This document shows positions 54,775-64,000 of a DNA stretch of 64,000 nt, piece after piece. Positions within the stretch are counted from its first letter, which is position 1; every line of letters begins with the position of its first letter. The notes under the pieces were generated by a model. The model was not told the origin of the DNA. It did not search any database and saw only the letters and a list, made by a program, of their open reading frames with translations. The translations under genes and the position numbers were made by a program. Source of the DNA: Lepisosteus oculatus (lineage: Eukaryota; Chordata; Actinopteri; Semionotiformes; Lepisosteidae); assembly GCF_040954835.1 (NCBI RefSeq), contig NC_090716.1, positions 4,203,605 through 4,267,604 of the forward strand. The letters are read 5' to 3'.

Positions 54775-57700
54775 CTGGCAGGAAGCACATACACACAACA
54801 GGAGATCACTGCAGGTGAAAAGGGCTGCGCTGCACTTGTGCATATTAACCATCCCTAACGCCAAGAGTCATTTAAATCCCAGAAGGCATCAGCCAGCTGA
54901 GTTTTCAGTAAATGGCTTCCCTGGAACGTTTTTCTTGTAAGTGAGAAAACCACTCCAGAAATATTGGCCATCGTTCTCGACATGCAGTGAATGTCACAAC
55001 ATTTGGCAGAAGAACGGTTCTTGCAGAGGATTCTGGGCAGCTTCATTTTTTCTCCGTTTCAAGTCACTATTATTCGAAAAGGAACAAGTACTGATTGGCA
55101 AAACAGAGTCGGTTTTACTTCTTAAGGAGCAATGAACAACGAGGATGTTTTAAGTTAATTTTGGTATAAACAACTCCAGCCCTGGCATTCATTTTGCAGG
55201 TGCTTTTCAAACTAAAACCTACAAGATTTAACAGATATCTTCTCCAATTTGTCACCTCCTCCATCATCAGAGAGTTGTGTATTCCTATAAGGGTCTCGGA
55301 AAGCAAGAGTCTATCCTAGATGCTTTGGGCATGATGCAGGATTGCACCCTGGATGGGATACCAGTCCATCACAGGACACACACAGGAACAATGTACAGGC
55401 TCCAGTTAACCTAGCCAGAATGTTCTCAGGAGGAAGAAGGAAACCAGAGAATCTGGACAAAATTCATGTAGACACATGGAAAACATGCAATGTTCACACA
55501 GAACGCTCCCCAGATCAGAACTGAACCCAGGACCCCGGAGCGCCCCATCACACCACCATGACGGCCTTAACTAGTTCAACAAAGTAACGACAATGAGAAA
55601 GTCGGGACTGGAGCTGCCCGTCACTGGTTTAAGCCCTTCAAGAAGGGATTCCCAGTCCCGGACATGGAAGGCCAGAGTGTGCCTCCGGGTTTTCACTCCA
55701 GCTGGGCTCATAACAACCCGAATCAGCCCATCACTGGCTGAACTGGACCAGTTTAACAGTTCAGCCTCCCAGCTCTTCGACTGCTACTACTTTAACCAGC
55801 AGACAACACTGGGCAACTGTAGCGAGCTTGCAGGACATTTTCAGATCGGATATACTGGTTTCCTCCTGCTCATCTCCCCCCCCCCCCCCCAGGAGAACCT
55901 ACCATCCGCACCACGGACTTGCGAAAGGGGGGGCAGACCATGTGGAAGCGCGGGATAGCGACGTTGAAGACCTCCTCTTTGTTCTTGAGCCGGTGGAAAG
56001 TGTAGTGCCCTTCCATGTACTCGGAGGTGGTGGAGAAGGTGGTGCAGCTGGCGTACTCGTGCACCTTGCCAGGTGTCATGACAGGAAATTCCCCTGTGGG
56101 CGGGGGCAGAGGGCAGAGGGCAGAGGTCATGCAGGTCACACGAAAGCCCAGCCACTGCAACACCCCCGCAGAAAAGGGTCGTCGCAGACCCTGGTGACCC
56201 CAAGGTGTGCTGGCTTCTGTTACAACCGTCCTCTCCATTATTTCCTTAACCGGACACGCGTCACCCCTTTCAGCTGCTAAAAGGTTGCAGGTTTTAGGTT
56301 TGTTACAGAACTTCACAACTTCACAGTGAAGCTGAAACCTAAAAGTTTAAGCACTGAAAATGACGTGCGTTAAACCTTGTCCAACGAGGGTCTCTCGAAC
56401 CCAAAAAAATCTGACAATGCTCCATCATCCATGTTCTGGTAACACATAGATCTTCGCATCCTCTCCCCAACACCCCTGTGTCACGTCTCAGCTTCCCCCC
56501 TCTCTACAAGACCACTTTCAGGTGCCTCTTGTCACTCCTTGTTGCTATTTTTTTACGTACCAGCTTGTGGTATGGGCTGTCTACGATGTGTGGCGTTATG
56601 TGTCGTACAGTGCCGTCTCCTGCAGTGTGTATGTCCTGAGTGATTGGCGCGAATAAGAATTCCAGTGTACACATATGTATAACAATAAATTCCTCTACTA
56701 TTCGAGGTCTGGATGCCATACCGCTGTGGAAACAGAAGTTAAAAATGGCAGCCACGACTCTGCCAAGTTCCTACGGTAACGGCGTACGCAGAGGGCCTGA
56801 CGTCTGGGCCCATCGGCGGCCCAACTTTCTAACTTCCAACCGGACCCCTGATCCAGGATTTGAGGGGAAACACGGGATCACAACGTACCCACAACACCTG
56901 GGCCGCGCACCTCTTCCACGTTCCCGTTGGCGTTGGTGATCTTCCAGTACCTGGTGTCCAGCTGGCAGGCGTTCTCCGGCAAGGCGTCTCTGGACATTTC
57001 GATCCTGCCGCGAAGGAGACGCCACAGAGGTTACGGCTCGAGCCTGGCGCCACCGCTGCCCCCCCCACACACACACACACACCAAACGAGACAACTCCCC
57101 CGCCGCACGCAAAATCCACCCTGCAGACGCGGCGCAGTGTGTCGGCGGCTGTGCCCGCGGACCCGCCCACTTCACCGCCGGGCAGCCGCGCCGCGCGGCG
57201 GAGGGATGGGGGCCGGGCTCACCTGATGCGGTAGGTGAAGAAGAAATGGGGGGGGTGCACAGAACTGAGCTCGGGCAGGAAAGAGGTAGACACGGACACC
57301 TTGATGTCCCCTGTGGTCGCCACACACGCCTTGTCATGGACATACCTGGGGACACAGGCAGAGAGAGAGAGAGATCGAGGGAAAGCAGAGATTGAGGCAG
57401 TGTTGCGTCACCCTGCTCTCATTGGCATTTTAAAATACACAATTTGCTGTAAATCCCATGTCCCGTTCTCATGGGTTTTTTTCATCTCTTTTCATGTCTT
57501 CAAGTCATCTTGCTGAGGCTCCTGGCCAGGCCTCCCCAGTACATGCCTGTCGGTACTGGACGATGCATGGCTCTTGCAGGTCGGTTATCTTCTTTCAAGA
57601 CATGCACCACGCCGCACCGGATGGTACAGCCTACTATTGCCTACATAAGCTTACAAACGGGTGCATTTTGCACTTCGGCTTCTACCACGCGCTTCCCTCT

Positions 57701-60700
57701 TTCTGCAAGACCACGAAAGAAAAAAAGCACGAAGGAATCCAAGGAATGAAGAGGTCTGGCATGACAGCCATCAAGAGGCTAAGCTGAAGAGAAGTAACAA
57801 GTGAGTATTTCCTTGGCTCAAAGGCACATCAACATAACCACCTAGTGGAGCAGGGCCAGGGGATTTCGGAAAAAGGAGGATGAACAGCCTGCTCCAAACC
57901 GAGAAGGCAGAATGAACAACAGGCACATCCAAATGCAATTCAGACCAAAGCCGAGTGGCTTCAGGAAAATAAAGGCCTCTGGCAAGATTTTTACAGCAAG
58001 TTCCGTGTAAGAGCCCTTATTGTGTACGACTGAGAAATACCTGAAAATCTGGTCTCGGATTATTGGAAACTCTCCCGTCACCACATTGTGCACATAACTG
58101 GTGAACCACTCAGTGAAGCTTGATCCTGTGAAAGTAACAGGATACAGATGGCTGGAGGTCATTTGGGCAAGAGGAGGACATAATAAAATCACGCGTTCAT
58201 TGTCAATGCATTAGTCAGATCAATCCTGTACTGTACAGGTCACGACCGCTGTAAAGGTAAGCCCTTGTGCTGATTATAAAACCGCCCATTACCCACTCTT
58301 CAGGCACCACTCGGACTGTGCCTTATTCCACAAGCCACAATTTTGCTGTATTTCAAGATACTCGGGAAGTATCTGCAGGCTGGTGCCAGTGTTCATTTGT
58401 AACAAAACTGGTGCGGTAAAAATGAAGCAGGCAGGAAGCAGGTCCAGATTCCTTTGCGCCTCTCTTTCTAAAAACACACGCCCGGATTCAAACTCAACAG
58501 TCTCTCCGAAAGTCTTGTTCAGTTCTGTATCTGGGTTAATCTGCCTGACGAGGTTGTGGGGAGAGATCAATACTTGCTAGGAGCATTCGTGTCAGCACGT
58601 AAGAAAGCTATAACACATAAATGGTTACAAAGAGACCCCCGCCCCCCAACCAAAGAAAACTGGACTGTTATTGTTTCAGAGATTTATGAAATGGAAAAAT
58701 TAACCTTTCGGTTAGGATTCCAGAAGGAAGTTTTTGAGAGATACGGGGAGAGGTGGATTATTTCTAGAACCTAACAAGCCTGACTTTACACATTATACCC
58801 TCTGTAAAGATGCAAAAGACTGATAAATAACAGACTTTATACTCATTTATATTTTTAATACTTGAGGTTTTGAGATAACTGGCAACTTTTTTCCCCCCCC
58901 GATAACAAACATCCTTTGTATGTTAATAAAAAACATAAGTACAATCAACAGGCTCTCGAGTCGAGAGACTTCCACCCCTGCAGTCGCCATGACTACAAAA
59001 TAGATCACAGTGTTCTTTAGGCAGGAGGCCTGGTTACAATTCCTTCCTTTTCTCCCCTGAACATTACAATATTACTTATCTTGTGAAATAACTAGAAATT
59101 CTCCATTACTGGCCCTCCGTATCGCTAGGCAATTTTCCCCTACTATTAGCCAACGTTTCAGGCAAACACTGTCATCAGCCTTTCAAAACCAACGTGCTGA
59201 CTCCTGGTGCTGGACAGCCACGGTTGACCACATTGTCTGATCAACTTAAAAGGCCTTGATGAGTGAAGACTTTGCAAACGGAGGCTGCTTAACTAAAGTC
59301 AATAATGAACACAATTAGAAAGTGATGAAGTCGGATGGAATGAAAATCAGATCCGCATCCCACCTGTAATGAACATGTCAATTGCAGAAGGATCCTGCGC
59401 CATTTGATCCTGAAAAAAAAGAAGAGAGCATTTTTAGGATCATTAATCCATGAAGAACTTTTCCACTGTAACACAAAACATTAGCCTTCAAATACATCTA
59501 GCATCACAACCAATAAACTGAATAAGTGCTATGCCCTCTAGTGGGAAGAAGAGGTAATGTTTCTAGTAGCTCCCTAACGACTCTGCCTTTCAAGTAAAAA
59601 GAGACAACAGCACAGTACAGAACACAGATTCTGGAAGGGGAATTTAAGAATAATGTCTGTATATTTGGAATTCAGAAAATGTTCAGTTTCCTTGATAGCG
59701 TCCAGATTTAAGGACATAACTACCATTGTATTTGCACTTAAGTCTTAGTTGTCAAGGAACACAGTCATGCTGGCTTTCTAGAAACTCTTGACAATAAATA
59801 AGCTGTATCGTTGCATCTAAACCAGAACAGTGGATTTTTTTTTTTTTAAAGAAAAAGACTGCTGTACTTGTTGAAAAACTCTCCATTCTGATACACCCGG
59901 AGTTTTCTAGCTTTTTCTGTTTGGAGAGGCCTTTTTTCCCCAGCAATCACTCTCAGTCCAAATAAAACCAAAAAGCAAAACAAAAAAAAGACTGAGACGC
60001 TGTGACAGAAAACTCTGCTGCCACAGACTGAAAATAAAATCTGAAATAAAATGAAAATAAAATATCGAAGGCAGACCCGCTGGTTAACCGGCGCACTGAT
60101 CAGAGCAGGATCCCCTGTGCTATGTGCTGCCCTTACAGGACGAGAACACTCTGTGCTGCCCAAGTTCTGGGGGGTCATCTTTGAGCCACAAGGTCCCTGC
60201 TAAAACGGGGATTCTCTTCAGTTTCAACCATTGGGGGACGCCCTCTTTTTTAAGGGAAGAGCCTCTGCACACCCCCGTACTGCACCCCTAACTGTCCCTG
60301 ACGAGCTGCTGCCCTGAGCGGTGGTGGCGTCTCTGACCGGACAGTGGTAGAAGATCTCATCGCGGTGCCGGCCCTCCACGCTCTCCAGCGCCAGGTACTG
60401 ACTGAGGCCCGTGTGGAAGCAGAAGGTCAGCGGGAGGCACTTGCTCATGCCCTTGCGGTGCTGGAAGCCCCCGGCCGCCGTCTCGATGTCCAGCAGGTCC
60501 TCCGAGCGGTAGTGGTTGGACAGGGCCATGCTCCCCATCAGCCTGCAGCCCGAACGACAAGCGCCAGGCGCACGTTCCGTTTATCAGAGACATGAGCTAC
60601 CACCGTTCGCTTGTTTTGCACCCCTGAGAGGACAGGACACTGTCACATCCTGGTGACAGCCCAGAGAGAGAGAGGACACTGTCACACACTGTTCACAGCC

Positions 60701-62946
60701 CAGAGAGAGAGAGGACACTGTCACACCCTGGTGACAGCCCAGAGAGAGAGAGAGGACACTGTCACACACTGGTGACAGCCCAGAGAGAGAGGACACTGTC
60801 ACACACTGGTGACAGCCCAGAGAGAGAGCGAGGACACTGTCACACACTGGTGACAGCCCAGAGAGAGAGCTGACACACACTGGTGACAGCCCAGAGAGAG
60901 AGAGAGGACACTGACACACACTGGTGACAGTCCAGAGAGAGAGAGGGGACACTGTCGCACACTATTCACAGAATTGCAGTCTGAAGACAAAAGAATTGAT
61001 AGCACATGCATATAAAATCTATGGTATGGCTGTTTCACAAAATGGGTTCAGAAGAATGGAATGTACTGTCTCTTTTTACAGCCTTGGCTCAATGAAAGCT
61101 GTTTAAGTGAAGTGTAAAACCAGTTTATGTTTAAGTGAAGAGGCAGAGGGCCCGTCATTTTAAAAACTGCATTTCGGTGACATTCAATCCGAAGTATCAG
61201 TCAAACCTCACTGGCCAAACGACCTCTAGGCACGTGTGGACACTCAACAAGCACAGACAACCGCTTACATACAAAGAGATCGTAACACTCACTACACAAG
61301 CTCAACTCTGTAGATCAAACCAAGCAGGAAGTACATGGATGCCTTCTTTGCAACCGTGAAGCTCATCCTTACCCGGGCACCACCAGCTTCTGTCCGTTGT
61401 GTATCCGAAAGGAGCAGCGGTAATCAGTGGGCAGCTTGCAGCCAATCTGGGCTTCGACAGCATCGAGCTCCTCTTCTTTCACACCCTCTGAAGAACCATC
61501 GACAAAGTGGCACAGCCAGGGACGTTAAAATTAGGAACAGACCAGTGCATTTATTACCTATGGCAAATGTCTTTTTAGGTAAGCAGCAAACAGTGAAACA
61601 TTACAGCATAGTTAACCCTCAGCCTCAGATCTTTTCTTCTGTATTTACAGATCAATAATAGGTAGTGGAGGGTGTCTGACATTCCCATTAGTTCAGTTTC
61701 TGGAAGAGAAAACCAAAAGAATTTCTACTGGTCTCCATCTGTAATTTGGATCCACTTCATGCAATAATTCAATAATGCATGACCAAACTACGGTACTTTT
61801 AAAACACTCCATGGCAGGATTCCACTACCTTTCAGCGAGACAATCATTCTTGGGCTCTTCTGCTCGAGATATCTCTTCAGGTCGTCCCAGGCTTTCTTTA
61901 GAGTGGCATAATGATCAATATAGCGTCCCAGGTCTAAGTAGAACTCCTTGAACAAGTCCTTCCAGCTCTGATTCCTCTGGACTTTATCTGACCTGATGAA
62001 TACAGGAGTACATATCAACCAGGCATTTCTATAACAGCCCCTCGGGAATCACCATCAAAAAAGGATTTATAGATCGCTTAAAAAGCACAGGCTGCTGAAG
62101 AGCTGGGAATGAGGCTGACTTTATTATTGGCCTTTTAAGTAAGTAACGACATCAATTAAGTAATTATGGACTTGTATGAGATTCTGGGAAACTAAAGGGT
62201 ACAGACTCCGTATTAGTAATACAGTATCACAGCTCCATTCCAGAAATCGTAACCAACAAAAGAGTTCTGTCTCTGTAATGATTAATACTTATATATATCC
62301 TAGCTAGGCTTCTCACAGGCATGAAGTATCATGTGGGCTCAATGTCTCACAAACTGTTTTCTACAATTTGCATCTTGCTAATAAAAGGTTGGATATTTTG
62401 GATCTTGTGCCCTCTCACTAATTATGTAACAACGCCTTGTTAATTTTGTTCATCTGGGTGAAATGAATTGGAGAAAAACTCACTTTGCTGTTGGTTCAAC
62501 CTTTACAGAGAATGACCCCAGAAGTAGTAATAATACTTACACGCATTAAAACAGGCATCATGCTTTGATCTGCAGCATCAGGTTTTTATATGTGGACAAC
62601 TAAAACAACTCCTACTATTCATACAAAGCAAGACCTGTTCTCATAAGCAAGATGCACTACTTATTTTGGACAGGATAAAGAGAGTATGAATTCAAATCAT
62701 TTATTTTCAACTAAATGCAGTTTTATTTGTTTTATGACTATAGAAAAACAACAGCTTAATATGTTCCAGATATGTATAGAAATTAGCAAGGTGGGTTTTA
62801 CATAGACAAACAGCAGTACTAAATGGGGAAAGGGCACAATACCGGAGACACACTTTACTCACTCTGTTAAAAGCCAATATTTCTGGCATTGAGGTTTCCA
62901 CAGCGGATTGTGGTTGGAAAGTGCATGGAGCCTTCGGCTGACATTG
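54637..62946 (-). CDS. fbxo3: F-box only protein 3 (FBXO3), missing its first exon
   Basis: FBXO3 is the substrate receptor of an SCF ubiquitin ligase; it pairs an F-box with an ApaG (DUF525) domain. Ten exons follow in order on the minus strand, all with GT-AG borders and continuous phase. The first two visible exons carry the end of the F-box ([16 protein letters not shown]) and [20 protein letters not shown]. The middle exons carry the SMI1/KNR4-like part ([39 protein letters not shown]). The ApaG domain runs from [19 protein letters not shown] through [15 protein letters not shown] to NVAIPRFHM. The C-terminal acidic tail is short, [12 protein letters not shown]. The missing N-terminus should lie beyond 64000. 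Confidence 0.95.
55335..55565 (-). repeat. tRNA-type SINE, second family, reverse copy
   Basis: On the minus strand GGGGTCCTGGGTTCAGTTCT (B-box-like) is followed by TTTTCCATGTGTCTACATG, CTCTGGTTTCCTTCTTCC and GGACTGGTATCCCATCCAGG. It lies in the last fbxo3 intron. Confidence 0.65.
55903..56093 (-). CDS. fbxo3: fbxo3 ApaG-domain exon (C-terminal part)
   Basis: 191 nt encoding [40 protein letters not shown] and [20 protein letters not shown]. These are core strands of the ApaG fold. A poly(C) tract (55877-55890) sits just downstream of its GTAGGT donor. Confidence 0.95.
56889..57004 (-). CDS. fbxo3: fbxo3 ApaG-domain exon (middle)
   Basis: 116 nt encoding [46 protein letters not shown] acceptor and GTACGT donor. 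Confidence 0.95.
57223..57345 (-). CDS. fbxo3: fbxo3 ApaG-domain exon (start)
   Basis: 123 nt encoding [19 protein letters not shown] and [26 protein letters not shown] acceptor and GTGAGC donor. It opens the ApaG domain. Confidence 0.95.
58041..58125 (-). CDS. fbxo3: fbxo3 exon, WFTSYV segment
   Basis: 85 nt encoding [20 protein letters not shown] and [17 protein letters not shown] acceptor and GTATTT donor. Confidence 0.94.
59364..59409 (-). CDS. fbxo3: fbxo3 small exon, DQMA segment
   Basis: A 46-nt exon encoding [15 protein letters not shown]. It is found between TTTTTTCAG and GTGGGA, and its phase joins both neighbours exactly. Confidence 0.9.
60338..60542 (-). CDS. fbxo3: fbxo3 exon, [11 protein letters not shown] segment
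   Basis: 205 nt encoding [40 protein letters not shown] and [22 protein letters not shown] acceptor and GTCAGA donor. Confidence 0.95.
60627..60963. repeat. Minisatellite of about 37-41 bp in an fbxo3 intron
   Basis: About eight units of GAGGACACTGTCACACACTG followed by GTGACAGCCCAGAGAGAGAG. Unit lengths vary through changes in the GA run and small deletions. It yields repetitive open frames rich in Ser and Leu that are not genes. Confidence 0.92.
61373..61487 (-). CDS. fbxo3: fbxo3 exon, EAQIGCKLP segment
   Basis: 115 nt encoding [20 protein letters not shown] and [23 protein letters not shown] acceptor and GTAAGG donor. This is the SMI1/KNR4-like region of FBXO3. Confidence 0.95.
61829..61992 (-). 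CDS. fbxo3: fbxo3 exon, WKDLFKEFY segment
   Basis: 164 nt encoding [40 protein letters not shown] and [16 protein letters not shown] acceptor and GTAGTG donor. Confidence 0.95.
62863..62946 (-). CDS. fbxo3: fbxo3 exon 2, end of the F-box
   Basis: 84 nt encoding [20 protein letters not shown] and QKYWLLTE. It matches the C-terminal half of the FBXO3 F-box. CTGCAG acceptor and GTGAGT donor. It is the first fbxo3 exon in the window. Confidence 0.93.
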
Positions 62947-64000
62947 CTGCAGCTGAGAACACACAACGTATTGATTTCGGGTCAGGATGTTAATGGTTTA
63001 GTGGTGAAAACAAAGCCGGAGTATGTCGGCAGAATCTACCTGTCTCTATCGTGCATGCATGTCAATACACAATTAGGAAAGAAGTGTATTGTATATCGAA
63101 CAGACAGCTGAAAATATGATCCTGAAAGAGCATTCAAAGTATGTAAGCGACTGAATAAAGTTTAAAACATCCTAGTAAATACAATTGATAAAAGCACATT
63201 TTACACAATGCTATAGGGCCTCGTCAAAACTGTTTAAGGTAGAGAGATATGACATTCTATTTTCTACAAAACCAGGCATCTCCATTGAGGAAAAAAAAGT
63301 ATTTATTTACTGCTTTATACATTACAGATTCGCTGTGATGATCATTAACAAGTTTCGCAACACAAAAACACCTGTTTTGTGCAAACATTTTCTATTAAAC
63401 TACATGTTGTGTCTTAAATCAAGAACTTCCCACAGAGGTTTAACAATCATATCAACGATGATTAGGTGTCAAGTACAAATGTGTTTTCATCTGAAGAGAT
63501 CGTTTTGCTGCTCTTCTTAAACACGCAATAACCAATCTCCTGTCAACACCTATTAAAAGTTGTCACGAAACTCAACACGATGGGTTGGTTCTGGCAGAAG
63601 AAACCTTATATAGGCACATAAAGAACCACAAGGGCACAAAATGGATGTTTTGAAACGGAGAAATGCCATAGTCACCTCACACCGTGAGGATGTTATGCAA
63701 CAATAACCTGTCATTGCTATTCTAAATACAAGCATGATCCGACAACTGAATTTCCCACTTCAACGAAAAACAATCTGCTGTCATTGGCAAATAACAAGGG
63801 CAACACTTTATTTGGACCTACACCTATTCCGACGTAAAGCACCGAAAAACAAACAAACAATTTAACAACAACAAAAATCCAAATAATAATTTCTTTCCTA
63901 TCTCCGAAAACAACCACCTGACCGGAGTTAGGCAAACAGACACGGGGAAACTATTAACGTACGACATTCACGCAGCCGTGCCTTTTGTGCCACTCGGTGT
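62947..64000 (-). other. fbxo3: fbxo3 intron 1 (partial)
   Basis: AT-rich intron sequence. Exon 1, with the start codon and most of the F-box, was not found and should lie past the right edge. No repeat or RNA gene was recognised. Confidence 0.6.

Noticed and set aside
55841-56316. Longer frames on both strands around the fbxo3 ApaG exon
   Set aside because: Only the 55903-56093 part has domain homology and splice borders; the rest is read-through into introns or antisense.
60584-61038. Ser/Leu/Cys-rich repetitive frames on the minus strand
   Set aside because: Translations of the fbxo3 intron minisatellite.
1-64000. CRISPR arrays, bacterial operons, phage or integrated viral genes
   Set aside because: Split genes with GT-AG introns and vertebrate repeats rule out a prokaryotic source. 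The tandem repeats lack spacers, and no viral gene was recognised.

Overview
The window looks like vertebrate nuclear DNA, most likely from a ray-finned fish. The genes are split by GT-AG introns. Introns and spacers hold tRNA-derived SINEs, Tc1-like transposons, LINE-like tails and microsatellites. The repeat types remind me of non-teleost ray-finned fish (gar, bowfin, sturgeon), but the species is a guess.

Left part (1-11.4 kb): no coding gene was recognised. Bases from about 900 to 6000 are AT-rich, almost repeat-free and carry several AATAAA signals, so they look like a long 3' UTR on the + strand. In mammals CELF1 lies immediately upstream of RAPSN on the same strand, so CELF1 is the likely owner, by inference only. 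A LINE-like tail (505-700), a decayed Tc1-like transposase (about 7.95-8.5 kb) and a SINE-like repeat (10.02-10.35 kb) follow.

11.57-25.71 kb, + strand: complete rapsn (rapsyn, 412 codons, eight coding exons). It has the N-myristoylation start, the TPR array, a coiled coil and the C-terminal RING-H2. Intron 2 starts with a 57-bp tandem repeat and ends with a foldback repeat. Intron 3 holds a SINE nested in another repeat.

29.1-33.4 kb, + strand: six decayed exons of an astacin-type metalloprotease with two CUB domains, the layout of amphibian hatching enzymes. The zinc site is destroyed and both CUB domains are frameshifted. This is the least expected item in the window.

34.7-37.7 kb and 43.4-47.8 kb, - strand: two tandem cd59 genes with identical coding-exon sizes (55, 102 and 203 nt), each encoding a 119-residue GPI-anchored Ly6 protein. 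Between them lie an internally deleted Tc1 element with both inverted repeats (38.9-39.5 kb), and a possible small secreted-peptide ORF with a TATA box (39.5-39.9 kb).

54.6-62.9 kb, - strand: fbxo3 (F-box plus ApaG domain) from its second coding exon to the stop. Its first exon lies beyond the right edge. fbxo3 followed by cd59 repeats the human 11p13 order, while rapsn belongs to human 11p11.2, so two blocks far apart in human are only kilobases apart here. The genes do not form one pathway: rapsyn clusters acetylcholine receptors, CD59 blocks the complement pore, and FBXO3 is a ubiquitin-ligase substrate receptor.
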